A stretch of DNA of 64,000 bases, from NCBI GenBank assembly GCA_016201205.1, contig JACQDF010000030.1, forward strand, positions 26,302 through 90,301. Reading direction: 5' to 3'. The notes below the pieces were generated by a model. It ran no database searches, was not told the origin of the DNA, and saw only the letters and a program-made list of their open reading frames with translations. This document shows positions 45,952 through 54,422 of the stretch, in pieces. Made by a program: the position numbers and the translations under genes. Numbering within the stretch: the first letter of the stretch is position 1; each line of letters starts with the position of its first letter. Source of the stretch: Acidobacteriota bacterium (GTDB taxonomy: Bacteria > Acidobacteriota > Terriglobia > Bryobacterales > Bryobacteraceae).

Positions 45952-46790
45952 TCCCGTTTCCCGCATCCCGGGAGCGAGTGGTGGTGTCCCCTAAAGACCG
46001 CCTGGAAGCTGTTCTGGAAATGATCCGTTCCGCCGAACAGCGGCTGTCGCTGACGGTGTTCCGCTGCTCGGAGATGCAGGTGCTGGCGTCGATCGCCGGC
46101 GCCATTCACCGGGGCGTCGCCGTTCAAGTGTTGTTCACGCCTCGCGCCAAGGGGTGGAAAAAGCGGCTGGCCGAGGTGCGCAATTTTCTGGAATGCATGG
46201 GAGCGCAGGTGCGTTCCTACGCCGGAGAAGCCAAGTATCACGCCAAATACATGGTTGCCGACGGCAAGGTCGCTCTCGTCACCAGCTCCAACTTCACCGG
46301 AAAATGCTTTCGCTCGACCAGCGATTTCACGCTCCTCACCGGCGACCCGCTCCTGGTCCGGGACCTGGACGATCTGTTCCAGGCGGACTGGAGCAATCAG
46401 CGCTATACACCTTCGGGACGCCTTATTATCAGCCCTGAAAATGCGCGCCCGAAGATGGCTCAGTTGTTCCGAGATGCCAGACGCAGTATCCGCGTCATCG
46501 ATCACAAACTGTCCGATCGGGCGATGCTCTCGGTGTTGCAGGTCGAACGGCGCCGCGGAGTCGGAGTCGTGGTTCTGGGCCAGGGCGCGATTCCGGGACT
46601 CGAATCCCACGGCAAGCTGTTTGTCATCGATCAGAAAATCGCCGTCATCGGCAGCCTGTCGCTTTCGGCCTCATCCATGGACAGCCGCCGCGAAGTGTCC
46701 GTGATCGTGGAAGACCGGGCCTCGGTCCGGCAATTGAATGCGTTCTTCGAAGCGGCCGCGTTCGAACGCAGAAAGGAGCGTGCGGCATGA
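45948..46790 (+). CDS. Phospholipase D-like protein with two HKD motifs
   Basis: A protein of 280 residues with two PLD halves. The first has EAVLEMIRSAEQRLSLTVF and YHAKYMVADGKVALVTSSNFT (His-x-Lys-x4-Asp). The second has RDARRSIRVIDHKLS and SHGKLFVIDQKIAVIGSLSLS. Both catalytic His-Lys-Asp sets are intact, so it should be an active phosphodiester hydrolase or transferase; candidates are a phospholipase, a cardiolipin synthase-like enzyme or a nuclease. No signal peptide or membrane span is visible, so it is probably cytoplasmic. ATGA overlaps link it to both neighbours, and GGAGG is 7 bases before the ATG. It takes the place that a VTC-type polyphosphate polymerase has in related clusters. 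Confidence 0.85.
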   Translation: MIPFPASRERVVVSPKDRLEAVLEMIRSAEQRLSLTVFRCSEMQVLASIAGAIHRGVAVQVLFTPRAKGWKKRLAEVRNFLECMGAQVRSYAGEAKYHAKYMVADGKVALVTSSNFTGKCFRSTSDFTLLTGDPLLVRDLDDLFQADWSNQRYTPSGRLIISPENARPKMAQLFRDARRSIRVIDHKLSDRAMLSVLQVERRRGVGVVVLGQGAIPGLESHGKLFVIDQKIAVIGSLSLSASSMDSRREVSVIVEDRASVRQLNAFFEAAAFERRKERAA

Positions 46791-47971
46791 AACCGGTGTG
46801 GCTGCTGCTTTCGGTCGCGGCGTTTGCCGAAGAACCTTCCGGGATCCGCTTCGGAATGAAGGAACGCCCAAGGCTGGAAGCCGGCAACTGGCTTGCCATG
46901 GACTTCCGGGCGAAGTTCCAGATGGACTTCCGCCAGTTCCGGGATCTCGAGGGCGAACAGGATCTGTTCGATCTGCACCGCGCCCGTGTCGGCATCGAGG
47001 GAAAATTCTTCACCCATTTCGAGTTCGAGCTGGAACGCGAGCTTTCCCCTACGAATGAGCCCTGGAAGGACGCCTACATCAACTACCGCCGCTTCCGCCG
47101 CTTCCAGATTCAGGGCGGCAAGTTCAAGATGCCGTTCGGCATGGATCAGTTGACCGGTCCGGCCAAACTGGATTTCATTTACCGCTCGCGGATCGGCAGC
47201 CTGCTGGCGCCGGGCCGCGATGTCGGGTTCATGGTGCACGGACGGTTGCGGAAACGGGCTCTCACCTATGAGGCGGGCGTGTTTCGCCAGGATGGGGAAA
47301 ACGCGCGCAGCTCGGACTCACGGGGCGCCGGCGACCTTGGAGTCGCAGCGAGGCTCACCACCAGGCCGGCGCGGTACCTTCCCTTGCCGAAGCTCCTCCA
47401 CGATCTGGAGGCTGGGGCCGCAATCACCACCAGCGAGATTGGCGAAGGGCAGAACGGTTTGCGCGGCCGCGATATCGCGAAGAATACCTTCTTCCGGCGG
47501 ATGGACGTTGCGGGACGCCGCCGGCGTTTCGGCACGGAGCTGCGGTGGACTCCCGGACCGTTCGCCGTCAAAGGAGAGTTTATCGGCGTGCGGGAACAGC
47601 GGCTCGGCCAAAGCATCCTGGGAGAGGATCTGTCTCCCTTGCTGTCTCGAGGCTGGTATCTCACCGGCCTGTGGAGGCCTCTGCGAAAGAAATCATCTGA
47701 AACGCCGCTGCTCGAGCTGGCCGGACGTTATGAGCAGATCCGCTTCGGGAGCGCGGAGCATCCCGGGGTTGCTTCGCGCAGTCTGCGGGCCGGGAATATT
47801 CTCGGCAACAGCGACCGGGTCTGGACGACCGGACTGAACTGGAAAGTCCACCGTTATCTGCGGGTCCAGGTGAACGGAATCCACGAGAAGCTCGAGGACC
47901 GCCAGCGGGCGCCGGTTTCGAACCGTCTTGGGTACTGGAGCGCGGTGTGCCGCCTGCAAGTGGTGATGTAG
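46787..47971 (+). CDS. OprP/OprO-type phosphate-selective porin
   Basis: An outer-membrane beta-barrel protein of 394 residues. A short signal peptide (KPVWLLLSVAAFA) is followed by alternating amphipathic strands such as WLAMDFRAKFQMDF, ARVGIEGKFFTHFEFELERE, DAYINYRRFRRFQIQGGKFKMPFGM and ALTYEAGVF. The last residues end in the aromatic/hydrophobic strand YWSAVCRLQVVM. The layout FKMPFGMDQLTGPAKLDFIYRS is typical of the phosphate-selective porin O/P family. The start overlaps the PLD gene (ATGA). In this operon it suggests uptake or export of a phosphorylated or anionic compound. Confidence 0.8.
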   Translation: MKPVWLLLSVAAFAEEPSGIRFGMKERPRLEAGNWLAMDFRAKFQMDFRQFRDLEGEQDLFDLHRARVGIEGKFFTHFEFELERELSPTNEPWKDAYINYRRFRRFQIQGGKFKMPFGMDQLTGPAKLDFIYRSRIGSLLAPGRDVGFMVHGRLRKRALTYEAGVFRQDGENARSSDSRGAGDLGVAARLTTRPARYLPLPKLLHDLEAGAAITTSEIGEGQNGLRGRDIAKNTFFRRMDVAGRRRRFGTELRWTPGPFAVKGEFIGVREQRLGQSILGEDLSPLLSRGWYLTGLWRPLRKKSSETPLLELAGRYEQIRFGSAEHPGVASRSLRAGNILGNSDRVWTTGLNWKVHRYLRVQVNGIHEKLEDRQRAPVSNRLGYWSAVCRLQVVM

Positions 47972-47990
47972 CCGCCGGAGGAGGTCAATT

Positions 47991-49442
47991 ATGGGTCGCA
48001 CGATTTTTCTGTTGCCGGTATGCGCGCTGTTTCTGACGGCGCAGACCGCGGACGATCTCTTCGATGACCGCGTGATGCATGAGGTGCGCATCCGCATCAA
48101 CCCCGCCGACTGGCGGAAGCTCAAAGAGAACTACCTCGACAACACCTACTACGCCTGCAATTTCGAATGGCGTGGGAAACAAGTCGAGAACGTGGGAATT
48201 CGTTCTCGCGGCAAAGGCAGCCGCAGCGGCGTCAAGCCGGGCCTGCGGGTGGATTTCAACCGGTTTGAAGCCGATCAGCACTTTCTCGGCCTGAAGTCGG
48301 TACAACTGAAGAACCTGGTGCAGGACGCCTCGATGCTGCAAGACCGGCTGGGAATGCTGGTGCTGGCGCGGGCGGGCGTTCCGACGCCGAGAGTCGCTCA
48401 TGCCCGCCTTTTCGTGAACGGCGAGTATGCCGGCGTCTACAGCCTCACCGAATCCATCGACAAGGATTTCCTGAAGCGCACGTGGGGAGAGAATAACGGC
48501 TACCTGTACAAGTTCGAGGTCCCCCCCCAGCCCTGGCACTTCGACTATCTCGGGCCGGATCCAAGCCGCTATTCGCCCGTGCCCTTCGAGCCCAAGACCC
48601 ATGAAAAGGATCCGGATCCCGCCCCGCTGGCGGCTATGATGCGCGCCATCAGTCTCTCCCCGGATGCGGAGTTTGTCAGCGCCGTGTCGGAATATCTGGA
48701 CTTGAGGAGGTATGTGATCCAGGTCGCCGTGGAAACGTTTCTTTCCGATGTGGACGGCATTCTCTCTCCCAACAATTTCTACCTCTACCGTTTCGAGCGC
48801 CGCAAGCGTTCCGCGTTCATCGCGTGGGACAAGGACATGGCGTTCGGCTGGCCGGAAAACACCATCTGGCTCCAGACGGAGGAGAACGTGCTGATGCGCC
48901 GCTGTCTCCGCGTTCCGGAGTTAAGGAGGCTGTTCTTCGAGACGCTGCACCTCGCCGCCGCCATCACCGGGACGCACGGCGGCTGGCTCTTTCAGGAGGC
49001 CGCCCGCGCCTATGAGCAGATCCGTCCGTCGGTTCTCGAAGACAGAATGAAGATTTGCCCGAACGGGCAGAATGTGATGGCGTCCTGTACGAATGAGCGG
49101 TTTGAAGCAGCCGTCGCTTCTCTGGCGCGGTTCATCGAGCTGCGCGGAGAGTACGTGGACGGGGAAGCGGCCGCCGCCGGGTACACGCAAACGGATGACG
49201 CCCCTCATCTGTCAGGAGCGGGGGGGACGAATTCCGGCGCCCCGGCCGTGCTGTTCGGAGACGGATTCACGGAAGGCGTCTCGGTGTGGGTGAATGGCTT
49301 TCGGGCGGAAGTCGATTCCATTTCCCTCCATGAAATCTGGTTCCGGGTTCCGCCCAAAGCGCAGCCGGGCGCGAATCCGGTCACGGTGATCCGGGACGGA
49401 GTTCCGAGCAACACGGTGACGCTGGAAGTGACGGAAGGATAG
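47991..49442 (+). CDS. CotH-kinase-family protein with C-terminal IPT/TIG-like domain, exported
   Basis: A protein of 483 residues with a signal peptide (TIFLLPVCALFLTAQ). The CotH kinase core spans about residues 25-350: MHEVRIRINPADWRKLKENY, VGIRSRGKGSRSGVKPGLRVDF, SLTESIDKDFLKR and the metal site AFIAWDKDMAFGW. CotH kinases phosphorylate proteins (spore coat CotB in Bacillus) with an atypical kinase fold. The last 80 residues (PAVLFGDGFTEGVSVWVNG to NPVTVIRDGVPSNTVTLEV) form an Ig-like IPT/TIG domain suited to surface binding. GGAGGAGG lies 6 bases before the ATG. It is the last gene of the operon, 19 bases after the porin. Confidence 0.87.
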   Translation: MGRTIFLLPVCALFLTAQTADDLFDDRVMHEVRIRINPADWRKLKENYLDNTYYACNFEWRGKQVENVGIRSRGKGSRSGVKPGLRVDFNRFEADQHFLGLKSVQLKNLVQDASMLQDRLGMLVLARAGVPTPRVAHARLFVNGEYAGVYSLTESIDKDFLKRTWGENNGYLYKFEVPPQPWHFDYLGPDPSRYSPVPFEPKTHEKDPDPAPLAAMMRAISLSPDAEFVSAVSEYLDLRRYVIQVAVETFLSDVDGILSPNNFYLYRFERRKRSAFIAWDKDMAFGWPENTIWLQTEENVLMRRCLRVPELRRLFFETLHLAAAITGTHGGWLFQEAARAYEQIRPSVLEDRMKICPNGQNVMASCTNERFEAAVASLARFIELRGEYVDGEAAAAGYTQTDDAPHLSGAGGTNSGAPAVLFGDGFTEGVSVWVNGFRAEVDSISLHEIWFRVPPKAQPGANPVTVIRDGVPSNTVTLEVTEG

Positions 49443-49514
49443 CGCGCTCCTCCATATAAGCTCCGATTATATTAGGCGCCGACTTCATAATTCCCGCAAC
49501 GTCCGCCAAGCCTA

Positions 49515-49542
49515 TTGACACCCACTACATTTTCGATACAAT
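49515..49542 (+). promoter_or_regulatory. Sigma-70-type promoter of the MerR-like gene
   Basis: A perfect -35 TTGACA (49515-49520) and -10 TACAAT (49537-49542) are separated by 16 bases. Transcription would start near 49549, about 30 bases before ATG 49580, leaving room for the GGGAG ribosome-binding site. This is the best-matching housekeeping promoter in the window. Confidence 0.65.
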
Positions 49543-49579
49543 TTGTTAGGCCCAAGAGACGCGACGGGAGACGTGTGTA

Positions 49580-50098
49580 ATGTTCAAAACAAAAAAGGTG
49601 AAAACTGATACGGACCTGAGCACCCGCATTTATGCCAGCAGTGAGGTGGCTCGAATCGGAGGAGTGAGCCTGCGGCAACTGCAATGGTGGGATGAGCGAA
49701 AGGTGGTCTCGCCGCGCCATGAGGGGCACAAGCGCATTTATTCCAGCGAGGAGGTGGTCGAGATCACCGTGATCGCGGAGCTGCGACGGAAGGGCTTTTC
49801 CTTGCAGAAGATCCGGCGCGTGCTGCGATTCCTGCAAAAAGAAATGGGCCGGCGGCTGAGCGACGTGCTGCGGCAGGACAGCGATCTGCACCTGGTCACC
49901 GACGGGCGGTCGATCTATCTCGAGGACAGCAACGAGCGGATCATCGGTATTCTCAAGAATGCGCGGCAGCCGATGTTTCTGGTGTGCGTCACCGACCAGG
50001 TGAGGAGGATCGACGGCACGCTGCGTCCTTCGGCGCCCAAGAAACCGGCCAGGGCGGAGAGCGTGGCCGCTCCTGTTCGCCGCCCGAGGGCGATGTAA
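49580..50098 (+). CDS. MerR-family transcriptional regulator
   Basis: A protein of 172 residues. Residues 17-85 are the winged-helix MerR domain: IYASSEVARIGGVSLRQLQWWDERKVVSP for the HTH, then GHKRIYSSEEVVEITVIAELRRKGFSLQKIRRVLRF. The C-terminal half is not the classical coiled coil with metal cysteines; it reads SDLHLVTDGRSIYLEDSNERIIGILKN and ARQPMFLVCVTDQV, followed by a basic tail. It therefore probably does not sense metals through the usual Cys pair. It has its own strong promoter. Its position just before the CtpA-like protease gene, 61 bases away, may be incidental. Confidence 0.85.
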   Translation: MFKTKKVKTDTDLSTRIYASSEVARIGGVSLRQLQWWDERKVVSPRHEGHKRIYSSEEVVEITVIAELRRKGFSLQKIRRVLRFLQKEMGRRLSDVLRQDSDLHLVTDGRSIYLEDSNERIIGILKNARQPMFLVCVTDQVRRIDGTLRPSAPKKPARAESVAAPVRRPRAM

Positions 50099-50159
50099 CG
50101 TAGGATTCTCCGTCCGCCGTAAAGACTTCCGGAATCTCTGCGATATACTGGGAGAGGGC

Positions 50160-51758
50160 TTGGAGGCCCTGTTCTTGTTCGACAACAGACGCCTTTGCTT
50201 ACTGTTTGTGTGCCTGATTCTGGCGGGCACGATTCTGGGAGGCGTGTTCGGGCCCGGTGTGGCGGGGGTTTCCGCGGCTGCGGGCGACGAAAACGAGATC
50301 GGCGCCAGCATCAGGGCGTTCACCAGGCTTTATCAGGTGGTCGAAGAGAACAACGCCGACAAGGTGAATCCCGACAAGGCGATTTACAAGGGTGCGGTGC
50401 CGGGGATGCTGCGCACGCTGGACCCGCACTCATCGTTCTTCGATCCGCGGGATTTCCAGTTGTTGCGCGAAGACCAGCGAGGCGCCTACTTCGGGGTAGG
50501 GATGACGGTTTCCGAGCGCAACCGCCGCACGATTGTGATCGCACCGTTCCCGGGATCGCCTGCCTACAAGGCCGGGATCCGCCCCGGCGACGTGATCCTG
50601 GAAGTGAACGGCAAGCGCACGGAGAATCTCAGCAGCACGGAAGTCGCTGACCTGCTGAAAGGCCCGAGGGGAACGCAGGTGAAGGTCGTCATTGGGCGGG
50701 AGGGCGTGGAAAAGCCGCTCGTCGTCGAGATCATCCGCGACGAGATTCCGCGCAAGAGCGTCGAGAATGCGTTCTGGCTGAAGCCGGGCATTGCTCATTT
50801 GGATATCCAGTCTTTCAACGAGAACACCAGCCGCGAGGTGGAGGATAACCTGAAGCGGCTGGGCGAGGAGAATATCAAAGGACTCATTCTGGATCTTCGG
50901 GACAATCCAGGCGGTCTGCTGAGCGAAGGCGTTACAGTGGCCGGCCGCTTTTTGCGCAAAGGGCAGTTGGTGGTTTCGCACAAGGGGCGCGCATCGGCCG
51001 AGAAGCCCTATTACGCTCCCCGCGGAAACAACGGCCGCGAGTACCCCATTGTCGTCCTGGTGAACCGCTATTCGGCCTCGGCGGCCGAGATCGTCTCAGG
51101 CGCCTTGCAGGATCACGACCGCGGCTGGGTGCTGGGAGAGAACACGTTTGGAAAAGGACTTGTCCAGACCGTGTATCCGCTCGAGCACAACACGGGCCTC
51201 GCGCTGACGACGGCGAAATACTATACCCCGAGCGGCCGGTTGATCCAGCGGGACTACACCAACGGCTCCTTCCTGGATTACTACTATAAGAAGGATCTGA
51301 ACACGCAGAACCCGCTGGATGCCAAGCTGACCGACAGCGGCCGCACGGTCTACGGCGGCGGCGGCGTCGCGCCTGACGAAAAGTTCGCCGGGCCGAAGCT
51401 GAACCGCTTCCAGAACGAGATGCTGCGGCGGTTCGCTTTCTTCAATTTCTCGACGCGTTATTTCAGCGTGCATGAGGCGAAGCTCGACAGGCAATGGACG
51501 CCGGACGAGAATACGCTGGTCGAGTTTCACCAGTTTCTGCTCAAAGAAGGCGTTCAGTTCACCGAGGGCGAATACGCGGAGAACAAAGACTGGCTGAAGC
51601 AGCAGATTCGCCGCGAGCTCTTCATCACCGCCTTCAGCCAGGAAGAAGCGCGCAGGCTCACGGTCGAGACGGACCCGGTGGTGCTGAAGGGGATCGAGTC
51701 GCTGCCGAAGGCGAAGGCGCTGATTGATTCGGCCAGGAAGCTGATCGTGCGCCGGTAG
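50160..51758 (+). CDS. S41-family C-terminal processing protease (CtpA/Prc type)
   Basis: A periplasmic serine protease of 532 residues. A hydrophobic N-terminal segment (LCLLFVCLILAGTILGGVFG) acts as leader or anchor. A PDZ domain follows (YFGVGMTVSERNRRTIV to AYKAGIRPGDVILEVNG). The S41 core has ILDLRDNPGGLLSEGV, the catalytic Ser in VNRYSASAAEIVSGALQD and Lys in FGKGLVQTVYPL. A long C-terminal helical part follows, as in tail-specific proteases. Start is TTG 50160, with GGAG about 6 bases upstream; no ATG is available near the leader. Likely role is trimming or turnover of envelope proteins. Confidence 0.92.
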   Translation: MEALFLFDNRRLCLLFVCLILAGTILGGVFGPGVAGVSAAAGDENEIGASIRAFTRLYQVVEENNADKVNPDKAIYKGAVPGMLRTLDPHSSFFDPRDFQLLREDQRGAYFGVGMTVSERNRRTIVIAPFPGSPAYKAGIRPGDVILEVNGKRTENLSSTEVADLLKGPRGTQVKVVIGREGVEKPLVVEIIRDEIPRKSVENAFWLKPGIAHLDIQSFNENTSREVEDNLKRLGEENIKGLILDLRDNPGGLLSEGVTVAGRFLRKGQLVVSHKGRASAEKPYYAPRGNNGREYPIVVLVNRYSASAAEIVSGALQDHDRGWVLGENTFGKGLVQTVYPLEHNTGLALTTAKYYTPSGRLIQRDYTNGSFLDYYYKKDLNTQNPLDAKLTDSGRTVYGGGGVAPDEKFAGPKLNRFQNEMLRRFAFFNFSTRYFSVHEAKLDRQWTPDENTLVEFHQFLLKEGVQFTEGEYAENKDWLKQQIRRELFITAFSQEEARRLTVETDPVVLKGIESLPKAKALIDSARKLIVRR

Positions 51759-51780
51759 TCCTGGCGTCGAATCAACACGA

Positions 51781-51786
51781 TATAAT
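51781..51786 (+). promoter_or_regulatory. -10 box of the destroyed kinase gene
   Basis: Perfect TATAAT nine bases before ATG 51796. A transcript from it would start about 3 bases before the start codon, so the original kinase mRNA was probably leaderless. Confidence 0.45.
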
Positions 51787-51795
51787 CTCACCATT

Positions 51796-51843
51796 ATGCC
51801 GCTGGAAGCCGGCACGCGGTTCGGTCCCTGCGAGATCCTGGCC
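51796..51843 (+). pseudogene. N-terminal remnant of a Ser/Thr protein kinase gene
   Basis: The first 16 codons read PLEAGTRFGPCEILA after the Met, the standard opening of Acidobacterial eukaryotic-like kinases, where Gly-rich-loop sequence should follow. Here the reading changes to unrelated sequence (VWPPMTEIRETQKR) and never reaches the Gly loop. The matching C-terminal remnant lies about 1.1 kb downstream, beyond a DNA methyltransferase gene. Confidence 0.65.
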
Positions 51844-51946
51844 GTTTGGCCGCCGATGACTGAGATCCGGGAGACGCAAAAGCGGATGAGAGATTCCCAA
51901 TGCCGAGGGAAGCACACATCTGTTGCTAGAATACTGGACAGACCCG

Positions 51947-52966
51947 ATGTCACCGTTTCACAAGACAAGGCGCGGTCAAATTGTTCTCGGCGATTCGCTG
52001 GAATACCTGGCCGGTCTGAAAGCTGAATGCGTGGACCTCGTCATCACGAGCCCTCCCTTCGGCCTCGTCCGGAAGAAGGACTACGGTAACGTGGAGAGCC
52101 ACGAGTACGTGGACTGGTTCAAGCCGTTCGGCCATGAATTCAAGCGTGTCCTGAAATCTTCCGGCTCCCTCGTGATCGACATCGGCGGCGCGTGGATTCC
52201 GGGCCAACCGACTCGATCGCTGTACCATTTCGAGCTTGCAATAATGCTCTGCCGGGAAGTGGGTTTTTACCTCGCCCAAGAGTTCTTCTGGTGGAACCCT
52301 TCGAAGCTTCCAAGCCCGGCCGAGTGGGTGACGGTTCGTCGTATCCGCGTGAAAGACGCAGTCAACGTCGTGTGGTGGTTTTCACCTACACCCTGGCCGA
52401 GGGCGAGCAACAAGCGCGTGCTTGTACCTTACAGCGATGCCATGAAGGGGCTTCTCAAGAACGGCTATCGGGCGAAGCTGCGTCCGAGCGGGCACGACAT
52501 TAGCGAGAAGTTTTCCCGTGACAACGGCGCTGCAATACCACCCAACCTGATCGCGATTCCGAACACGGAAAGCAACTCCTACTATCTTCGCTACTGCGAG
52601 AAGCATGAACTCAAACCTCATCCGGCCCGATTCCCGGCTGCCCTGCCGGAGTTCTTCGTACGCATGCTCACAGACGAGGGGGACGTAGTGATCGATCCGT
52701 TCGGCGGCAGCTGCGTTACGGGCGAAGTCTGCGAGCGCCTCCGCCGCAAATGGACCTGTATCGAGATGTGCGAGGACTATCTAAAGGGTGCTCTGGGCAG
52801 ATTCGAGAGACCTCCGGAGCCCCAGCAGGAGTGTCTGTTCGATCCGAACGGGGAAGGTACCGCCTACAGGCTGTATCATCCTGCCGCGCGGTGGAGCGTG
52901 CACGAGGACCCTTTGGACGAAGACGGCGGTAAGGAGCGGACGATAAATGCCCGCCGTCGCACCTGA
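51947..52966 (+). CDS. Orphan DNA methyltransferase, N4-cytosine/N6-adenine type
   Basis: A beta-class DNA methyltransferase of about 339 residues. The catalytic motif IV comes first: LVITSPPFGLVRKKDYGN, where TSPPF is usual for N4-cytosine enzymes of the PvuII-methylase sort. The AdoMet-binding motif I is near the C-terminus: VVIDPFGGSCVTGEVCERL. The target-recognition region lies between. ATG 51947 is chosen; an upstream TTG at 51923 is in frame. No restriction endonuclease is adjacent, so it is an orphan, perhaps epigenetic or protective. GC is visibly lower than in flanking genes, and it sits between two pieces of a kinase gene, so it was probably acquired. Confidence 0.85.
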   Translation: MSPFHKTRRGQIVLGDSLEYLAGLKAECVDLVITSPPFGLVRKKDYGNVESHEYVDWFKPFGHEFKRVLKSSGSLVIDIGGAWIPGQPTRSLYHFELAIMLCREVGFYLAQEFFWWNPSKLPSPAEWVTVRRIRVKDAVNVVWWFSPTPWPRASNKRVLVPYSDAMKGLLKNGYRAKLRPSGHDISEKFSRDNGAAIPPNLIAIPNTESNSYYLRYCEKHELKPHPARFPAALPEFFVRMLTDEGDVVIDPFGGSCVTGEVCERLRRKWTCIEMCEDYLKGALGRFERPPEPQQECLFDPNGEGTAYRLYHPAARWSVHEDPLDEDGGKERTINARRRT

Positions 52967-52970
52967 AAGA

Positions 52971-53261
52971 GCGCGCCCCAGGCTAACACATCCGCGGTGG
53001 CGCGGCGACGGTAAGGAGATCTTCTTCCTGTCCCCCGATGGCAAGATGATGTCGGCCGGTATCAAGCTGGCTCGCGGTGCCGTGGAGGCGGGAGTTCCTC
53101 AGCCTTTATTCGACGCCAATGCCATCGTGGCTTTCCGGAATCGCTACACTTACGACGTGACCAGGGATGGGCAGGGATTTGTGATCCTGTCGCCGCCGGA
53201 GTCCGCCGCCGCCGAGCCGATCCATATTCTTTCAGGCTGGCAGGCGGGGCTGAAGAAGTAG
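52971..53261 (+). pseudogene. C-terminal remnant of a Ser/Thr kinase/WD40-like gene
   Basis: The reading HPRWRGDGKEIFFLSPDGKMM, then RYTYDVTRDGQGFVIL and SGWQAGLKK at the stop, is the standard end of Acidobacterial kinases with a TolB/WD40-like sensor region. It starts within the methyltransferase's last codons and has no start of its own. With the 16-codon piece at 51796 it brackets the methyltransferase; the catalytic domain and most of the propeller are gone. Confidence 0.75.
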
Positions 53262-53299
53262 ATTGCGTTCCCAGTTCCATCGTCAGGCAGCGTCTTTGA

Positions 53300-53560
53300 C
53301 CACAACGCCGAGCCGGTGACGCGGTGATTTCGTACGAATCCCATTCGCCCAATGGCGGACGCTCGTTCACAATCGGGCCGCGCCTGGCGCAGGTGATCTT
53401 GCCGCCACGCACTCCAAACAGGCTGCCGGCCTGGCCGAAGTGGCCTTGCACTTCGAGCGACCGCGGCCAGCCACCCATCACCTCGTGCGCGAAGATGAAG
53501 AACCCGGCGCCACTCGGCGCGAAAGACGAAGTTGCGGTAACTCTTCCGGCTTATTAAACA
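53300..53560 (-). pseudogene. Fragment of a DUF1080 (3-keto-disaccharide hydrolase-like) gene
   Basis: On the minus strand one frame reads NFVFRAEWRR, and a different frame continues MGGWPRSLEVQGHFGQAGSL, FGVRGGKITCARRGPIV and LGEWDSYEIT. These are the core strands of the DUF1080 concanavalin-like fold, but a frameshift separates them and both ends are missing. No start codon fits. It is wedged between the kinase remnant and repeat copy D and looks like decay debris. Confidence 0.6.
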
Positions 53561-53637
53561 CAACGGCAGAAGTGTTTTGCGCATCTGCTCCCTTACGGTC
53601 GCGGCTCTGTTTCGGAGCCGCGCGCGTCAGCAAGCGG
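53554..53637. repeat. Dispersed palindromic repeat, copy D
   Basis: Reverse complement of copy C: TAAACACAACGGCAGAAGTG, then TTTTGCGCATCTGCTCCC, TTACGGTCGCGGCTCTG, TTTCGGAGCCGCGCGCG. The second hairpin here has one mismatch. Together with copy C (44702-44774) it brackets about 8.8 kb in inverted orientation. Confidence 0.8.
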
Positions 53638-53669
53638 CGTCAGGAGAAAGAGGAGGACCAGTCGCATAT

Positions 53670-54422
53670 TTACAAGCCCGCGACAAACAGCGGCGTGGAC
53701 GTTGGCTGCGCACTGCCCGCCTCCGGCTCGAGCGTCACCGCCACCGCCGCACCGGCCGATACGGCGCCTTCGCGCAGATGAACCGCATTGCCGGCCTCAT
53801 CGGACTGGAACAGACCGGCGGCGATCGGCTTGCCGCTTTTCGGAATCAGCCACATCTCATAGATCCTGCCGGCGGGGGCGGGCGGCAGATTCGACGCGAT
53901 CAGCAGCACTCCGCTTGCGGGGTTCACCAGCAGGCGGCCGCGTGGCGGCTTGGGATCCTTCGGCCCAAAGGTGACGAGGCGGGTTTCGGGGGCGTTGAGA
54001 AAGCTCAACACATGGCGCAGGCGCGCCAGCTCGGCGTTGGTTCGGGCCGATTGTGCAATCAGCCGCTCGGCTTGACTGCGCGCCTCGGCCAATTCGCTCT
54101 CGCGCTGGGACACCTGATTGCCAAGGTAAAAGGCCGCCACCAGCAGCCCCGCGGCTGCCGCCGCCAGCGCGCCGATCCAGCCCCACCACCACTGCTCGAT
54201 TCCAACGCCGGCGAGCACCCGTTTGCGCAAGCCCGGCGGCGGCTCCAGCAGCGGAGCAGACGCGGTCAGAATCGCATTGTTCTCAATCGCCTGCCGCAAA
54301 CGCTCGATGGCTTCCGCCGAGCCGCTTTGAAGCGCCTCCTCGATGCGGCGCCGCTCGGGCTCTTCGAGCACGCCCAGCGCGTACAGCTCGTAGAGATCGC
54401 GGAGATCATCCGGCGTGCTCAT
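53670..54422 (-). CDS. Anti-sigma factor, RskA-type
   Basis: A single-span anti-sigma protein of 250 residues. The cytoplasmic N-terminus (DDLRDLYELYALGVLEEPERRRIEEAL) is the sigma-binding ASD-like helix bundle without zinc ligands. A membrane helix (WIGALAAAAAGLLVAAFYLG) follows, then a coiled coil (QRESELAEARSQAERLIA). The periplasmic RskA C-terminal domain (LLIASNLPPAPAGRIYEMWLIPKSGKPIAAG, then VTLEPEAGSAQPT) ends the protein. It overlaps the sigma gene (ATGA), as is usual for cognate pairs. It probably holds the sigma factor inactive until an envelope signal triggers its proteolysis. Confidence 0.9.
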   Translation of the reverse strand: MSTPDDLRDLYELYALGVLEEPERRRIEEALQSGSAEAIERLRQAIENNAILTASAPLLEPPPGLRKRVLAGVGIEQWWWGWIGALAAAAAGLLVAAFYLGNQVSQRESELAEARSQAERLIAQSARTNAELARLRHVLSFLNAPETRLVTFGPKDPKPPRGRLLVNPASGVLLIASNLPPAPAGRIYEMWLIPKSGKPIAAGLFQSDEAGNAVHLREGAVSAGAAVAVTLEPEAGSAQPTSTPLFVAGL

